Shown in pieces: positions 1-8,240 of a DNA stretch of 64,000 bases. A program made the position numbers and the translations under genes. The notes under the pieces are model-generated. The model was not told the origin of the DNA. It did no database searches and was given only the letters and a program-made list of their open reading frames with translations. This stretch comes from Chryseobacterium carnipullorum (GTDB lineage Bacteria; Bacteroidota; Bacteroidia; Flavobacteriales; Weeksellaceae), in contig NZ_FRCD01000002.1 in NCBI RefSeq assembly GCF_900142785.1, forward strand, positions 1-64,000, written 5' to 3'. Positions within the stretch are counted from its first letter, which is position 1. Each line of letters begins with the position of its first letter.

Positions 1-50
1 CCACCAGCGCCGATGGTACTGCGAAAGCGGGAGAGTAGGCCGCCGCCAGT
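1..50 (+). rRNA. rrf: 5S ribosomal RNA, 3' end only
   Basis: The first 50 bases carry the conserved 3' arm of a bacterial 5S rRNA: the GCGCCGATGGTACTGCGAAAG segment (loop E/helix IV) followed by GGGAGAGTAGG and a pyrimidine/purine tail that would pair with the missing 5' end. The rest of the gene, and presumably the 23S and 16S genes, lie before the window. A strong terminator follows 10 bases later, so this is the end of an rRNA operon. The exact 3' end is estimated. Confidence 0.93.
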
Positions 51-60
51 TTTTATTTAA

Positions 61-97
61 AAGTCTCATACATTTATTTGTATGAGACTTTTTTTTT
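61..97 (+). terminator. Intrinsic terminator of the rRNA operon
   Basis: A perfect 12-bp stem (AAGTCTCATACA, 61-72, with TGTATGAGACTT, 79-90), a 6-base loop and a run of T to 97. It sits directly after the 5S rRNA end. Confidence 0.93.
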
Positions 98-115
98 GTG
101 ATATACCCCAAAGAG

Positions 116-178
116 AAAAGATAATAGATAACAGACAAGAGACAAGAGACAACAGATAAGAGATAAGAGAGGGAATAG
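116..178. repeat. Purine-rich low-complexity intergenic repeat
   Basis: Degenerate tandem words of the type AGATAA/AGACAAGAG follow one another without any open frame. Similar low-complexity patches lie at 26053-26109, 28449-28600 (pyrimidine-rich) and 57000-57090. Together with the CTAT array this fills the gap between the rRNA terminator and the convergent operon; no gene is seen between 98 and 308. Confidence 0.6.
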
Positions 179-234
179 ACCACCGCCACAAATCATTCAT
201 CATTTATCTTTGATAAGCAATAAGCGCAAATGGC

Positions 235-299
<65 letters not shown>

Positions 300-308
300 G
301 CGGAACAA

Positions 309-848
309 TTAGTTACTTACCGTAAAAACGATCCTGCTATTATATGTCGCTGCCGGAATCGTTACCGATACTCCGCTTACCTGGTACTGTATATTAATCC
401 CGGTATAAGAAGTAACTGATAATACAGTTGATATTCGGAATAATTCGACAGCTGTTAAAGGTACCGTGATATAAGCAGTTCCTCCAGATATACTACAGCC
501 TACACATAAGGTAGAGCCGTTGCTGGTTCGTTTGGCTGATAAAACCAGAGCACTGTTCCATGTAGGATTTGCTTCATAGTGCACATATACTTTTACACTT
601 CCAAGCAGTGCCGGTAGGCCCACGTTAATACTAGCCTGGTTAGTGGGACTTGCATAGGTCCCGTCATAATTATTTCCTGCTTCTGTAATAGCCGGAATGC
701 TGGCGTTCCAGTTGGTAACCGGAACCGTTACGGTTTGAGCTTTGCTCTGAAAGCTGAATATCAATACAATAATAAGAACGATATACTGTATAGAAGATCT
801 TTTATATTGAATAGTAGTAAAGTGAGTATGTTGGGTTTCTCTTTTCAT
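309..848 (-). CDS. Secreted beta-rich protein, possible tip subunit of the usher-like operon
   Basis: A 179-residue protein of unknown family. It has an N-terminal signal sequence whose hydrophobic stretch (about residues 20-33) ends at SFQSKAQ. The mature part is rich in T, V, S and N with alternating hydrophobic residues, as in beta-sandwich surface subunits, and it contains a close Cys pair (LCVGC, about residues 114-118) that the other subunits lack. Its ATG follows the stop of the preceding gene with no gap, so translation is probably coupled. It is last of five genes. The position and divergent sequence make it a candidate minor or tip subunit; that role is inference. Confidence 0.75.
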   Translation of the reverse strand: MKRETQHTHFTTIQYKRSSIQYIVLIIVLIFSFQSKAQTVTVPVTNWNASIPAITEAGNNYDGTYASPTNQASINVGLPALLGSVKVYVHYEANPTWNSALVLSAKRTSNGSTLCVGCSISGGTAYITVPLTAVELFRISTVLSVTSYTGINIQYQVSGVSVTIPAATYNSRIVFTVSN

Positions 849-1373
849 TTATTCGGTAATAGTGTAGGTGATAACAATAGGTGAGTTAGTTAGCGCTGAA
901 AGATTGGCATAAGTGTTCACTGCAACGCTGATTGTTAGTCTGTGACCATTATTAGCTCCATTTCCGGTAAATGCACCGCCAATGCCTGTAATAATATTTG
1001 TAGCTGTGGTAGAAAGAGTAACCTGCCCGGCGGATGTTCCTAATGTGCCACCACCAGATCCCGACGCAGCAGCAGCCTGCACTCTTATGCTGATACCAGG
1101 AACAAGCTGATTGATCGAAGCTGTAATTCTTCTGGTAAGTCCTCCCGAAGCAATTGCTGAAGTATAATTAATCCATTTTGTGGTATTGGCAGCTGGAGCT
1201 GTCAAAGCTTGGCCAGCTTCAGTAGGTGCTGTAAAATTTAGAGTAAAAGTGCCTGTGGGTTCAATATCTAATAAAGTGACAACGGGTAGGGTCAAGGCAA
1301 TAGTACTTTGGGAGAATACCGTGCATGACATCAGGCAAAAAATTAGATAAATTATATTTTCTTTCAGTTTCAT
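849..1373 (-). CDS. Pilin-like secreted subunit, paralogue of the first gene of the operon
   Basis: 174 residues with a signal peptide ending near TVFSQ. The mature protein begins with an alternating hydrophobic strand (STIALTLPVVTLLDIEP) closely matching HTITISIPEVALVDIEP in the subunit at 5017-5595. The two share NFTAPTEAG/GFTAPTEVG, the Gly-rich GSGGGTLGT segment, the AFTGNGANNGH segment and a final TYTI strand. There is no Cys, which suits an Ig-like fibre subunit without disulfides. Its start overlaps the end of the usher-like gene by 4 bases. I infer a fibre or adaptor subunit; the alternating N-terminal strand could serve in donor-strand exchange, which is not shown. Confidence 0.82.
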   Translation of the reverse strand: MKLKENIIYLIFCLMSCTVFSQSTIALTLPVVTLLDIEPTGTFTLNFTAPTEAGQALTAPAANTTKWINYTSAIASGGLTRRITASINQLVPGISIRVQAAAASGSGGGTLGTSAGQVTLSTTATNIITGIGGAFTGNGANNGHRLTISVAVNTYANLSALTNSPIVITYTITE

Positions 1374-4126
1374 TTTTTCTTTTTTACATCGTTGTACCCT
1401 ACTTTGATCATTTCCTGCTGGTATTTAATTTCACTCTGCTGTTTTACAATATGAATGGATATGTTCTGGGTTTGTGACGGTTTAAGGCTGTACTGAAAAG
1501 AGTCTGCAGCTATTTTATACCTCTTGTCTAAACCATTTCTGTAAAGCTTAACTTTCCATTCTCCGGGACGCAGATAAGTGAAGTCAAAGTTTTCTCCGAT
1601 AAATGCAATTTTTCTGTAGGTCTGCTCACCATTGGAAGCTTCTACAATGATACTTTGTCTTTTGTTCTTTACTTTTGTAGGCTGATATTGAGCGAAACTG
1701 TATTCGTCTTTGCCATCATTTTCAGAAAGATGGATATTTCCCTTGATTGTTGATGCCGTAGTTAATCCAAAATTGAAAATATTCTCTTTAGCATCTAGAT
1801 GTAAAGTGGCCGGTAAAGAAACATTTGTTATATCATTAATATCAGCGGTGGATCGGTCTATTTCAAGAAAATATTCTCCTGGAACAACATTTTTGAATTG
1901 ATAATTTCCGTCTTTGTCTGTAATAGATAAATGATTTCCGAGCATGAGTTTAATCCCTTCTGTTTTTTTTACGCCCAGATTACTGATGTTTCCTGATAGG
2001 GAAGTGTATTCTGCTGTTTTCTGGACAGGTACATTAAGGCGAAGCGTATAGCGTAATGAAAATATGAAATCTTTATTGCCCAGCTCACCACGTTGCAATG
2101 AGTATCTGCCAGAAACATCCAGTTCACTGCCTCGAAATAACTGTTGATGATATAGCACTTCAAATAGATTGCGATCCCTGAAATATTCCTCAGGCATATA
2201 ATTATTCTGATAAAATAAACTCAGGCTTGTCTTGTCAGAAAACCTGCTGAAGATCCTAGCCCCATAATAAACCTGCTTTTCATTCTGCATTTGGTACCTT
2301 GAAGTAATAGCGTAGCTTGCATAAATGCTGAAAGAAGTTTTAAATTTTTCAAAAGATATATTGGTGGTATAGAAACTCGAATTGCCATTAAATCCGCTCA
2401 GGTAATTATTGGTTTTTCCAAATTGTCCCTGTACATTAACAAGAAACTGCCCTATCTGCTGATCGACACTCACTTTAAAATACTGCTCATAATAATCGAA
2501 CTGTTTCGGCTCCAGACGGTCCTGGTATTTTTGAAAGCCATTATATAAGGTAATTGAACCCGTGGAAATATACTTGTACTGTATGCCATATTGTAGAAAT
2601 CTTCTATAGGGCGCAGCATAGAATAGCGTATCCCTCTGAAAATTTCTGGCATCCTGGGTGTAATTTCCAAATACATTCAGCTTTTTAGAAATTTTGTATT
2701 GAATATTTCCGTTAAATGTGCTTGTATTCGTAAAATAGCCTGCAAATTTGGGACTCGCTCTCATATACATAAGATTTCCGTTAAATCTCTCAAAAGTAGC
2801 TTGAGCCTGTGCCATATAAGCTGTACCTTCCATCTGTTCGGTCTTACTGTAAGCAGCCTCTCCGGAAACGACGATATTTTTTGAGATCTTGAATTTTCCC
2901 GCAGTGTAGGGAAGGTGAGCTTCAGAGTCCAATCTGATATTTCCGAAATTCATTTCCCCGGTTCTTGGTGTTTTATAAAGATATCCTGCCGTAATCTCTG
3001 ACTCTTTACGGATTTTGAATGTTGAATATACATTAAACTCATCTTTAATATCCCGGAAAAAACGCGGATGGTTATAAAATCCACCTACACTGAACCTTTT
3101 GAAATCGTAACGAACTTCTGCACCCCGGCCATATCTTGCAAATTCAGTGAGGTAAGAAGCTGAATACGTTTTATCACCCAGATGCACGAAGACATTATCT
3201 CTTTTATAATTAATAAAATACTCTTCATACTGCGTAAATGAGTTGAATTCAACCGGATTAGCTGATACCGCATGGAATTCGATCTGGTTTTTATTCTCCT
3301 TGTCCAGAGTTCCCTTACCATATATCTCTCCCTGAAATCCATTCTGGTAGATTCCCCTATTTTGCATTCCTATAAACGAGATGGAAGCTGAAACCGGAAG
3401 CCTGTGATAGATATCGTCTTCCACAGGTTTTACCGAAATAACTTTAGTACTTATATAGGCCGTGTAATTCTCTTTTGGATTGTCCGGTGAATAAACAGAT
3501 AGATTAAGATTTTGAAATTCATTTTGTCCAAGTTCAGCATTAGTAACTTTATAAATACCTATTACCTTTGATTCGTTCGGGGTCAATGTGATAGAAGTCT
3601 CTTGATCTACAACCGCATTCTTACTCTCTACAATCAGTTTTTCGGTAACATTCCCATTATTTTTTAAAAGAAACGATGCCCGGATTGTTTCCCCAGCTCT
3701 TATAAACTCCGGTGAATCTAATGCAGTGAGACTAAGTTTCCTGCTTCCGGAAATCGTGATCTGCGAAGTTTTTATAAAACGACTTCCGTCAGACCGATCT
3801 GTTCCATGAAGGATGACAGAATAAACACCTTGCGATGTTTCTGCAGCAATACGGATCGGAACGATATAAACTGTTTTTTCTTGCGCAGCTATCTTAAATT
3901 CTGCTTTTGCTAAAATAGGTTTGACAAATGAACTTGATGCAGTAATTGTAACATCATATATCTTGTCCTCTGCTGAAGGGTTTTCTAGTGAAAAAGAAAT
4001 AGAAGTAGACATTCCCGGCATTAGACTATCTTTTTTACTGGCCAATTGACCTGGCTGCTGCTGTGAAAAAATAAGTACCGGGAATAGTGATAATAGGACA
4101 ATATATAAAATCCAAGTTTTAATCAT
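1370..4126 (-). CDS. Usher-like outer-membrane beta-barrel protein
   Basis: 918 residues with a signal peptide (ends near LIFSQQ). Residues about 25-210 form two Ig-like beta domains resembling NEW3/CARDB-type repeats. Residues about 230-690 are dense in alternating aromatic/polar strands of a large outer-membrane barrel. Residues about 690-770 resemble a carboxypeptidase-regulatory beta-sandwich (ITDKDGNYQFKNVVPGEY). A second beta domain and a Lys-rich tail (VKKKK) follow. The gene lies between a chaperone-like gene (8-base overlap) and pilin-like genes, the order of chaperone-usher operons. Barrel length and C-terminal beta domains suit an usher, but I do not see clear classical fimbrial usher motifs, so the assignment is by architecture and context. 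A porin-like secretion protein of another kind is the alternative. Confidence 0.75.
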   Translation of the reverse strand: MIKTWILYIVLLSLFPVLIFSQQQPGQLASKKDSLMPGMSTSISFSLENPSAEDKIYDVTITASSSFVKPILAKAEFKIAAQEKTVYIVPIRIAAETSQGVYSVILHGTDRSDGSRFIKTSQITISGSRKLSLTALDSPEFIRAGETIRASFLLKNNGNVTEKLIVESKNAVVDQETSITLTPNESKVIGIYKVTNAELGQNEFQNLNLSVYSPDNPKENYTAYISTKVISVKPVEDDIYHRLPVSASISFIGMQNRGIYQNGFQGEIYGKGTLDKENKNQIEFHAVSANPVEFNSFTQYEEYFINYKRDNVFVHLGDKTYSASYLTEFARYGRGAEVRYDFKRFSVGGFYNHPRFFRDIKDEFNVYSTFKIRKESEITAGYLYKTPRTGEMNFGNIRLDSEAHLPYTAGKFKISKNIVVSGEAAYSKTEQMEGTAYMAQAQATFERFNGNLMYMRASPKFAGYFTNTSTFNGNIQYKISKKLNVFGNYTQDARNFQRDTLFYAAPYRRFLQYGIQYKYISTGSITLYNGFQKYQDRLEPKQFDYYEQYFKVSVDQQIGQFLVNVQGQFGKTNNYLSGFNGNSSFYTTNISFEKFKTSFSIYASYAITSRYQMQNEKQVYYGARIFSRFSDKTSLSLFYQNNYMPEEYFRDRNLFEVLYHQQLFRGSELDVSGRYSLQRGELGNKDFIFSLRYTLRLNVPVQKTAEYTSLSGNISNLGVKKTEGIKLMLGNHLSITDKDGNYQFKNVVPGEYFLEIDRSTADINDITNVSLPATLHLDAKENIFNFGLTTASTIKGNIHLSENDGKDEYSFAQYQPTKVKNKRQSIIVEASNGEQTYRKIAFIGENFDFTYLRPGEWKVKLYRNGLDKRYKIAADSFQYSLKPSQTQNISIHIVKQQSEIKYQQEMIKVGYNDVKKKK

Positions 4127-4925
4127 TCTTTACTTCTAATTCCACATTGAGCGCAAAGGCATTTTCGTCTTCATCGGTAGCTATGATGACAGCTTTGTAT
4201 TGAGCTGGCGGAACTTTGCTGATATCAATATGAAATGATTTGGAGGTCTGTGGTAACAATCCCATTGCAGTGCTCGTGTAACTTCCGAGTTTCTCCCCGG
4301 TTTTCCGGTTGTAGATTTCTATAGACGCTGTGGGTTTACAGTACAGATTGCCATGGTTGGCAATCGCTATCTTAGCGATCTGTTTTCCCTCTTCTTTTTC
4401 AATTTTTACACTTTCAAATTTAAGATCTGGTTTAGCTTTTTCTGTTTCATAATCAGTAATCACCTGAATTGCATAGCGCACTACAGAGGTGATGTTGACG
4501 CCAGCTTTATCGTCACTGGGTTTTATATCTTCAACAGGTTCAACAATGATTACACTCCAATAACTTCCGGGATTTACAGACTGATCGGGAACAGAAATTT
4601 CGTAGAATACTTCAGTTTTTTCCTTTCCCTTGAGGGTAATCAGGTTCGTATTAAGTTTGATCCAGTCACCATTGGTTCTGTTATTGGTGCGAATGGATGT
4701 ATAACTTATAGAACCATCTGCGAGGTAAGCAAAGTCCTGTAAAAATATTTTTACGTTTTGCGGCTTGCTACCGGTATTTTCAATAGCAATTTTTCCTTTG
4801 TACACCTTGCCGTTTTCTACTTTGTAGTTATGGGTAAGACCGTTGAGTACGACAATACCTGCATGGAGGAAGCTTAACTGCAGCATCAAAAACATCAAAA
4901 ATAGAACACGCTTTATCATCATCAT
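4119..4925 (-). CDS. Periplasmic chaperone-like protein (PapD/DUF916-type fold)
   Basis: 268 residues with a signal peptide ending near SFLHAG. The mature protein reads as two Ig-like domains. The first has the layout of fimbrial chaperones: an early strand, KIAIENTGSKPQNVKIFLQDF, a tryptophan (DWIKL), then a KTEVFYEISVP strand and GSYWSVIIVEP. The second (from about residue 165) has KIAIANHGNLYCKPTASIEI. There is no transmembrane helix or lipobox. The start could be any of three consecutive ATG codons. It precedes and overlaps the usher-like gene. Role inferred: holding pilin-like subunits in the periplasm and handing them to the outer-membrane protein. Confidence 0.78.
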   Translation of the reverse strand: MMMIKRVLFLMFLMLQLSFLHAGIVVLNGLTHNYKVENGKVYKGKIAIENTGSKPQNVKIFLQDFAYLADGSISYTSIRTNNRTNGDWIKLNTNLITLKGKEKTEVFYEISVPDQSVNPGSYWSVIIVEPVEDIKPSDDKAGVNITSVVRYAIQVITDYETEKAKPDLKFESVKIEKEEGKQIAKIAIANHGNLYCKPTASIEIYNRKTGEKLGSYTSTAMGLLPQTSKSFHIDISKVPPAQYKAVIIATDEDENAFALNVELEVKND

Positions 4926-4956
4926 GTAAAGTTTGGAATTAAATCATGGGCAATAT

Positions 4957-4989
4957 GAAACCTCGAAGAAACTTACGGGAGGTTTCTTC
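4957..4989 (-). promoter_or_regulatory. Overlapping alternative hairpins between subunit and chaperone genes
   Basis: Two mutually exclusive 8-bp stems can form in the minus-strand transcript. One pairs 4965-4972 with 4982-4989 (GAAGAAAC with GTTTCTTC). The other pairs 4957-4964 with 4979-4986 (GAAACCTC with GAGGTTTC). No T-run follows on the minus strand, so this is more likely a processing or mRNA-stability hairpin that lets the first subunit be made in excess than a terminator. Confidence 0.5.
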
Positions 4990-5016
4990 TTGTTTTGTTG
5001 TAAAACTGAGACGGTA

Positions 5017-5595
5017 CTAGTTGTCTGAAATCGTATACGTCACTGTAGCTACCGTAGTCGCTGTTGCCTGTAAATCCGCATACACAGCTACTCCTCCAGG
5101 TCCGCTTCCTGCTGCCAGAGCATAGGTAAGATTGTGTCCGTTATTGGCTCCGTTTCCTGTAAAAGCACTTCCGATCCCTGAAATGATGGTTTGGTCCGCA
5201 GCACTCAAAGTAATCTGGGCGGCCGGTGTTCCTAAGGTTCCGCCACCACTTCCGGTAGCAGCTGCGGCCGTTACGTGAATGTCAATTCCGGGAATAAGGG
5301 CATTTACCTTTACAGATACATTACGGGTAGGATCTGCTACAGATTTGATCGATGAATAATTCAGCCATAGTGTATTGTTAGAAGCACTCGCGGTAACAGG
5401 ATTTCCGACTTCTGTAGGTGCTGTAAATCCCAAAGTGATATTCTTTGTCGCAGCAGGTTCAATGTCTACTAATGCAACTTCAGGGATAGAAATTGTAATG
5501 GTGTGATTGTCAGTATTGGTGTCTTGTGCTTGTAAAGTACCTGCAAATGCACAGGTAAAAAAGCATACGGCAAGGCTTACGTTTAATTTTTTCAT
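5017..5595 (-). CDS. Major pilin-like subunit of the usher-like operon
   Basis: 192 residues; the signal peptide ends near GTLQAQ. It is paralogous to the 849-1373 product along its whole length: an alternating hydrophobic N-terminal strand ending VDIEP, a FTAPTEVG strand, GSGGGTLGT, AFTGNGANNGH and a closing VTYTIS strand. Cys is absent from the mature part. It is first in the operon and separated from the chaperone gene by 91 bases holding a hairpin, which suits a highly made major subunit. No exact TAnnTTTG promoter was seen in the AT-rich 170 bases before it. Major-subunit status is inference. Confidence 0.83.
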   Translation of the reverse strand: MKKLNVSLAVCFFTCAFAGTLQAQDTNTDNHTITISIPEVALVDIEPAATKNITLGFTAPTEVGNPVTASASNNTLWLNYSSIKSVADPTRNVSVKVNALIPGIDIHVTAAAATGSGGGTLGTPAAQITLSAADQTIISGIGSAFTGNGANNGHNLTYALAAGSGPGGVAVYADLQATATTVATVTYTISDN

Positions 5596-5762
5596 GATAT
5601 TTTGTTAATTAGTTAGGTGAATTTAATAAAAATTAGTAAAGTATGAAAATAAAATTACGATTTTTAATTATTGTTATTTATTTCTTTATAGTATTTCTTT
5701 ATTTATATGAATTTTTATATGTAAATTATATAAAATCACAATAAAAGGATATGCCTGTAATC

Positions 5763-5796
5763 ATAACAAAAGCCTTACGTTTTCGTGTAAGGCTTT
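5763..5796 (-). terminator. Intrinsic terminator after the phospholipase C operon
   Basis: A perfect 10-bp stem (5769-5778 with 5787-5796, AAAGCCTTAC/GTAAGGCTTT) and an 8-base loop. On the minus strand it is followed by TTTTGTTAT. It lies 21 bases past the stop of the phospholipase gene and separates it from the pilin-like operon. Confidence 0.85.
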
Positions 5797-5817
5797 GGTC
5801 TGCTGCTGTTTATTGGT

Positions 5818-8160
5818 CTACGCCCAGTGTGGGTCTGAAATAGATACTTTTCCGGTTTCTATCCTTCCTGCAAAATGCCAGATATGATCTCCATATAGCA
5901 CTTTTAGGTCATACCAACCTTTGTTTTTGCTGAGATCCATCGTTATTTTTTCCTCCGTTTGATGTATTGAAAATGTCTTTTTACTTTTTTCATACAGATT
6001 TTCTATGGTCACGGAAGTATTTCCCTTTCCTTTTTTGAAGATTAATTCTGCTTCATTTTTTAAACCATTATTGTTGAACTCGATCTCTATTTCAGGAGTA
6101 TTGCTTCCGCTAAATTTTCGGAAGAAACCATTAGGCCCGAAAACTTCATAATCATATTTTCTGGGATTCATGGGATGGGAAAGCTCCTGTCTGGAATACA
6201 AGGCATATGAAAAATGATAATTGCTGCTGTCCAATTGTGTTCTGTCATAGAGTAACAAAGGAACACCGCATTCTTTTAAATTCTTCATTTTAATTTTTCC
6301 ATTTTCTAGGTTGACATGGAAATGGTACGGAAGAGCATTGGACGGTTTGGTTCCTCTTTCCTGCATTTCAAGAAGGCTCTCTTTGATTTCGTTTTCAGTA
6401 TACCATTTCAAATCAGGCACGGGTTTACTTTTAGCAGCATTAATGGTTTTCGTATATTCTTTCTGATCAAGATAATTCATTTGCGGAGCCTTCCTACTGG
6501 AAGAATTAAAAGCTGAAGTCAGATCTCCACACACCGCCCTTCTCCAGTCACTGATATTGTCAACTGTAACGTCTTTCTTATACTTTTTCTGTATAAATTT
6601 CTCAAGGAACTGCAGTACGGAAGTATGGTCAGAGACTTCAGAATTCACAAAACCTCCTTTCGTCCAGGGGGATGCAATGATCATCGGAACTCTGTAGCCA
6701 AGACCTACGGTACCTTCTATTCTTTCATAATCTTTCAATGGAAGGGCAGACATATATTCCTGAGATTGATCTACATATTCCGCGCCTTCTTTACCGTTCA
6801 GATCAACGGGCTGACTTGGATTAACTGGTGGTGCAAATGGAAGAACATGGTCAAAATAGCCATCATTTTCATCGTAATTGATAATAAAAATAGTTTTTTT
6901 CCAGGTCTCCGGATCTTTGGTCAGGATATTCAGAACTTCTGAAATATACCATGCTCCATACCATGGCGATCCCGGATGGTCAGAAAAATGTTCAGGAGCC
7001 ACCAACCACGAAACCAGCGGAAGTTTTTGTTCTTCCACATCTTTCCGGAACTGAAACAGCACATCTCCTTTCGGCACGACCAGTCTTTCTCCGTTTTCAT
7101 CTTTTCCAATTTCCAGGTTCCAGTAGTCGGGATCATTGGAATTGGTAGTGAATGCTTTTTCATGGAGATTTTTTTCCTGCTGCGAAAGTTGAGCATAATT
7201 TTCGGGAGCATATCGTATCTGATCTTCTTCAAGTTCAGCAATCAATGTTTCAAATCTTTTTTTCTGATCAGGTTTTTTTGCCAGCTCTTCTTTCAGGTAA
7301 GCAATGATCTTTGGAATATTTTCATGGTAACCTTTTGAAAATTTGACATTGAATTTTGAGAACCATTCAATTGGATTATCCGTAAAATTACTCAGCCAGG
7401 CTTCCTGCTCGCCAGACATTCCTTTCGGAAGGCTGATTTCATTCTGATAAATTCTCCACGAAACATTCTGTTCCTCTAAAATTTCAGGAAAACTTTTCCA
7501 GTGGGCCTGTCTTGCTTTATCGTAGTCAATATTTTCATTGTAAACATTCGCTTTTACTTTCCCGTTTTGCTGCTCCCTGAGGGTTCCTGACCAATGGAAA
7601 AGTCTGTTGGGAGTGGTTCCCGTAAGTGAAGAGCAGAAATACTGATCAAATATTGTAAATGCATCCGCCAGCTGATAATAAAAAGGAAGATCTTCGCGGT
7701 TATAATATCCTAAAGTAAGCGGGATATTTTTATAATCCTTATTTCCGGAAGCTTTAAACTGAAGCCACTGATCATATTTTCCTTTATTTAAAGCTTTTTG
7801 CTGGTCGGACCATGAATGTGGCAAAGAGCTCATCCACGTAGATTTGGTATTTCTGAGATCCAATCTGGCAGGCGAGGCATATTTTCCGGAATCACCTTTT
7901 TGAAAGAAAACCGAATGCCCGTCCTGTTTGATGAAAGCTCTTTTGTCCAAAAAGCCTCTTACTCCTTTTAAAGCCCCGAACGCATGATCAAAAGAACGGT
8001 TTTCCTGCATCAGGATCACCACATGTTCTGCGTCATAAAAAGTGGAAAGTGCTGCAGGTTCTATTGCCAGTGCTTTTAAAATGGCTGGATGAAGAATACT
8101 TGAAGTTCCCAGTCCGGCCATCAAAAGGCTTGATTTTTCTAAAAATTCTCTTCTGTTCAT
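5818..8160 (-). CDS. plcC: Phosphocholine-specific phospholipase C
   Basis: 780 residues. The N-terminus has a twin-arginine signal (MNRREFLEKSSLLMAG), followed by the hallmark HVVILMQENRSFDHAFG of the bacterial PLC/AcpA phosphoesterase family, IINYDENDGYFDHVLPF and HPGSPWYGAWY. The C-terminal part (from about residue 590) carries the two small beta domains typical of Pseudomonas-type PLC. It should hydrolyse phosphatidylcholine or sphingomyelin to phosphocholine and diacylglycerol after Tat export. The upstream TTG at 8166 is a less likely start than this ATG. It lies 80 bases after the susD-like gene and is the last gene of that operon, suggesting linked lipid breakdown and product uptake. 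The gene symbol is a family label. Confidence 0.9.
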   Translation of the reverse strand: MNRREFLEKSSLLMAGLGTSSILHPAILKALAIEPAALSTFYDAEHVVILMQENRSFDHAFGALKGVRGFLDKRAFIKQDGHSVFFQKGDSGKYASPARLDLRNTKSTWMSSLPHSWSDQQKALNKGKYDQWLQFKASGNKDYKNIPLTLGYYNREDLPFYYQLADAFTIFDQYFCSSLTGTTPNRLFHWSGTLREQQNGKVKANVYNENIDYDKARQAHWKSFPEILEEQNVSWRIYQNEISLPKGMSGEQEAWLSNFTDNPIEWFSKFNVKFSKGYHENIPKIIAYLKEELAKKPDQKKRFETLIAELEEDQIRYAPENYAQLSQQEKNLHEKAFTTNSNDPDYWNLEIGKDENGERLVVPKGDVLFQFRKDVEEQKLPLVSWLVAPEHFSDHPGSPWYGAWYISEVLNILTKDPETWKKTIFIINYDENDGYFDHVLPFAPPVNPSQPVDLNGKEGAEYVDQSQEYMSALPLKDYERIEGTVGLGYRVPMIIASPWTKGGFVNSEVSDHTSVLQFLEKFIQKKYKKDVTVDNISDWRRAVCGDLTSAFNSSSRKAPQMNYLDQKEYTKTINAAKSKPVPDLKWYTENEIKESLLEMQERGTKPSNALPYHFHVNLENGKIKMKNLKECGVPLLLYDRTQLDSSNYHFSYALYSRQELSHPMNPRKYDYEVFGPNGFFRKFSGSNTPEIEIEFNNNGLKNEAELIFKKGKGNTSVTIENLYEKSKKTFSIHQTEEKITMDLSKNKGWYDLKVLYGDHIWHFAGRIETGKVSISDPHWA

Positions 8161-8240
8161 GTTCAATCAAAATAAGAAATAAACCGCAAGTTAATTGGAT
8201 TTTCCTGCAGTTTATCTGTTTTTATATAATAATTAGTTTC

